A stretch of DNA of 7,269 nucleotides from assembly GCA_039188505.1 (NCBI GenBank), contig JBCCZC010000292.1, forward strand, positions 1 through 7,269. The letters are read 5' to 3'. The stretch comes from JBCCZC01 sp039188505 (lineage in GTDB: Bacteria; Pseudomonadota; Gammaproteobacteria; Xanthomonadales; SZUA-38). A program made the translations under genes and the position numbers. The notes beneath the pieces were generated by a model, which was given only the letters and a program-made list of their open reading frames with translations, had not been told where the DNA came from and did no database searches. Positions 6,526-7,269 of this stretch are shown here, in pieces; the first letter of the stretch is position 1, and every line of letters begins with the position of its first letter.

Positions 6526-7044
6526 ATCGCAGCAGGTAAGGAGACGCGGCGGAATCGGGACATCCGTGCGCCGCGAGTTCGAGTCATCGACTCGGATGGG
6601 GAGCAGATCGGCATCAAGCTGGTCGAAGAAGCGCTGGCTATTGCACGGGAACGGGAAATGGACCTTGTTGAGGTCGTACCCAACGCGGACCCGCCCGTTT
6701 GCCGGATCATGGACTACGGAAAGTTCAAGTTCGAACAGTCCAAGAAGGCGCAGGCGGCCCGCAAGAAGCAGAAGCAGGTTCAGGTCAAGGAAGTCAAGTT
6801 CCGGCCTAACACGGACCAGGGCGATTACAACACGAAGATTGGCCACGTGCGGCGCTTCATCGAGCACGGGGACAAGGTGAAGGTGAGCCTCCGCTTCCGC
6901 GGACGTGAGATGGCGCACCAGGATCTCGGCCTCAAGCTGCTGAAGCGGGTCGAGGAGGAAATGGGTGAGGAGATCACCGTCGAGCAGCGCCCGCAGATGG
7001 AAGGGCGCGTGATGGTCATGATGCTCGCACCGAAGAAGCACTGA
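6526..7044 (+). CDS. infC: Translation initiation factor IF-3, rare ATC start codon
   Basis: IF3 binds the 30S subunit, prevents early 50S joining and rejects initiation at non-canonical codons or wrong tRNAs. Taken from ATC the product is 172 aa (E. coli 180). It begins MAAGKETRRNRDIRAP, the usual IF3 N-terminus. The N-domain spans about 8-70 and includes the family signature RIMDYGKFKFE (60-70). A Lys/Arg/Gln-rich linker (about 71-87) leads to the C-domain (about 88-170) with VKFRPNT and RFRGREMAH (123-131). Starting at ATG 6658 would delete 44 conserved residues and is rejected. AUU/AUC-type starts are known for infC and underlie its autorepression: abundant IF3 blocks initiation at its own rare start codon. 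The gene lies 28 nt after thrS, is probably co-transcribed with it and also served by the promoter within thrS. The infC stop codon sits in a small hairpin. Confidence 0.97.
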   Translation: MAAGKETRRNRDIRAPRVRVIDSDGEQIGIKLVEEALAIAREREMDLVEVVPNADPPVCRIMDYGKFKFEQSKKAQAARKKQKQVQVKEVKFRPNTDQGDYNTKIGHVRRFIEHGDKVKVSLRFRGREMAHQDLGLKLLKRVEEEMGEEITVEQRPQMEGRVMVMMLAPKKH

Positions 7045-7221
7045 TCACGCGATCAGTACGTTCCCTGTGATGGAACGCAGGGTTGCCGCCGGATCCGGGC
7101 GGTGCGGCAGGACGCCGCGAAGGCAGGGATGTTGGCCCCGCCGGGATACGACAAGCGAACGACGAGTTCACAAGTACCCGCCAGGGACACTCGGCTTCGC
7201 ATTAAAAGATGGAGTAGAGCA
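7041..7221 (+). promoter_or_regulatory. Structured infC-rpmI spacer, candidate L20 operator
   Basis: The gap proper is 177 nt (7045-7221). Hairpins visible: CTGATC/GATCAG (7041-7046 and 7051-7056, loop ACGC), which contains the infC stop; CGTTCC/GGAACG (7059-7064 and 7072-7077, seven-base loop); and TGCCGC/GCGGCA (7084-7089 and 7104-7109), with CCGCC/GGCGG as an alternative inside it. None has a T-tract, so rpmI should be co-transcribed with infC. In E. coli, L20 represses rpmI-rplT by binding an RNA structure in this same interval. The location fits, but I did not recognise the 23S-like L20 site itself. Confidence 0.4.
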
Positions 7222-7269
7222 ATGCCCAAGATGAAAACGAACCGGGGCGCCGCAAAGCGCTTCCGGAAG
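7222..7269 (+). CDS. rpmI: Ribosomal protein bL35, cut by window end
   Basis: Component of the 50S subunit. Only the first 16 codons are visible, MPKMKTNRGAAKRFRK, the typical basic start of bL35 (about 65 aa in full). The ATG is preceded by GGAG (7211-7214) at 7-nt spacing, a good ribosome site. Its position after infC is the conserved one, and rplT is expected next, beyond the window. Confidence 0.96.
   Translation, partial: MPKMKTNRGAAKRFRK

Noticed and set aside
1..7269. CRISPR array, mobile element, attachment site or defence cassette
   Set aside because: No direct-repeat array, terminal inverted repeats, duplicated tRNA end, transposase or integrase was seen. The single tRNA has no 3'-end copy in the window.

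Overview
The window reads as an ordinary chromosomal stretch of a high-GC gammaproteobacterium. The evidence is the block tRNA-Val(GAC) - thrS - infC - rpmI, an order I know from Pseudomonas and relatives, and strongly GC-ending codons (GC roughly mid-60s % by eye). Genus cannot be read from the sequence. The dipeptidyl-peptidase-IV-type S9 peptidase and the patatin would suit a Xanthomonadales/Nevskiales-like lineage, but that is only a guess. I see no transposase, phage gene, CRISPR array, toxin or defence cassette, and nothing that looks horizontally acquired.

Left part (1-4260), accessory but cellular genes. An S9B (DPP IV-like) serine peptidase enters from outside the window and ends at 2053. 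It converges tail to tail with a minus-strand patatin-like phospholipase (2050-3276), and the two stop codons share the four bases CTAG. After a 252-bp divergent intergenic region comes a plus-strand gene for a conserved but uncharacterised 243-aa soluble protein, with a probable TTG start.

Right part (4261-7269), translation genes. A sigma70-like promoter with extended -10 precedes tRNA-Val(GAC) (4322-4398, CCA encoded). A 194-nt leader follows, holding a short Thr-rich reading frame, competing RNA hairpins and an intrinsic-terminator-like element that ends only 29 nt before thrS. There is no room for a promoter after that element, so thrS transcription must pass through it. This suggests attenuation. 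thrS (634 aa, all zinc, editing and class II residues present) is followed 28 nt later by infC. infC starts on the rare codon ATC behind a perfect AGGAGG, so a search for ATG/GTG/TTG starts truncates it to an internal ATG at 6658. A near-consensus promoter lies inside the 3' end of thrS and would drive infC independently. A 177-nt structured gap, the expected site of ribosomal protein L20 autocontrol, leads to rpmI, of which only 16 codons are visible.

Together the right half is a translation operon that could be tuned at four levels: a tRNA promoter, a putative threonine attenuator, IF3 self-control through the rare start codon, and L20 control of rpmI-rplT. The best candidate for something undescribed is the thrS leader.
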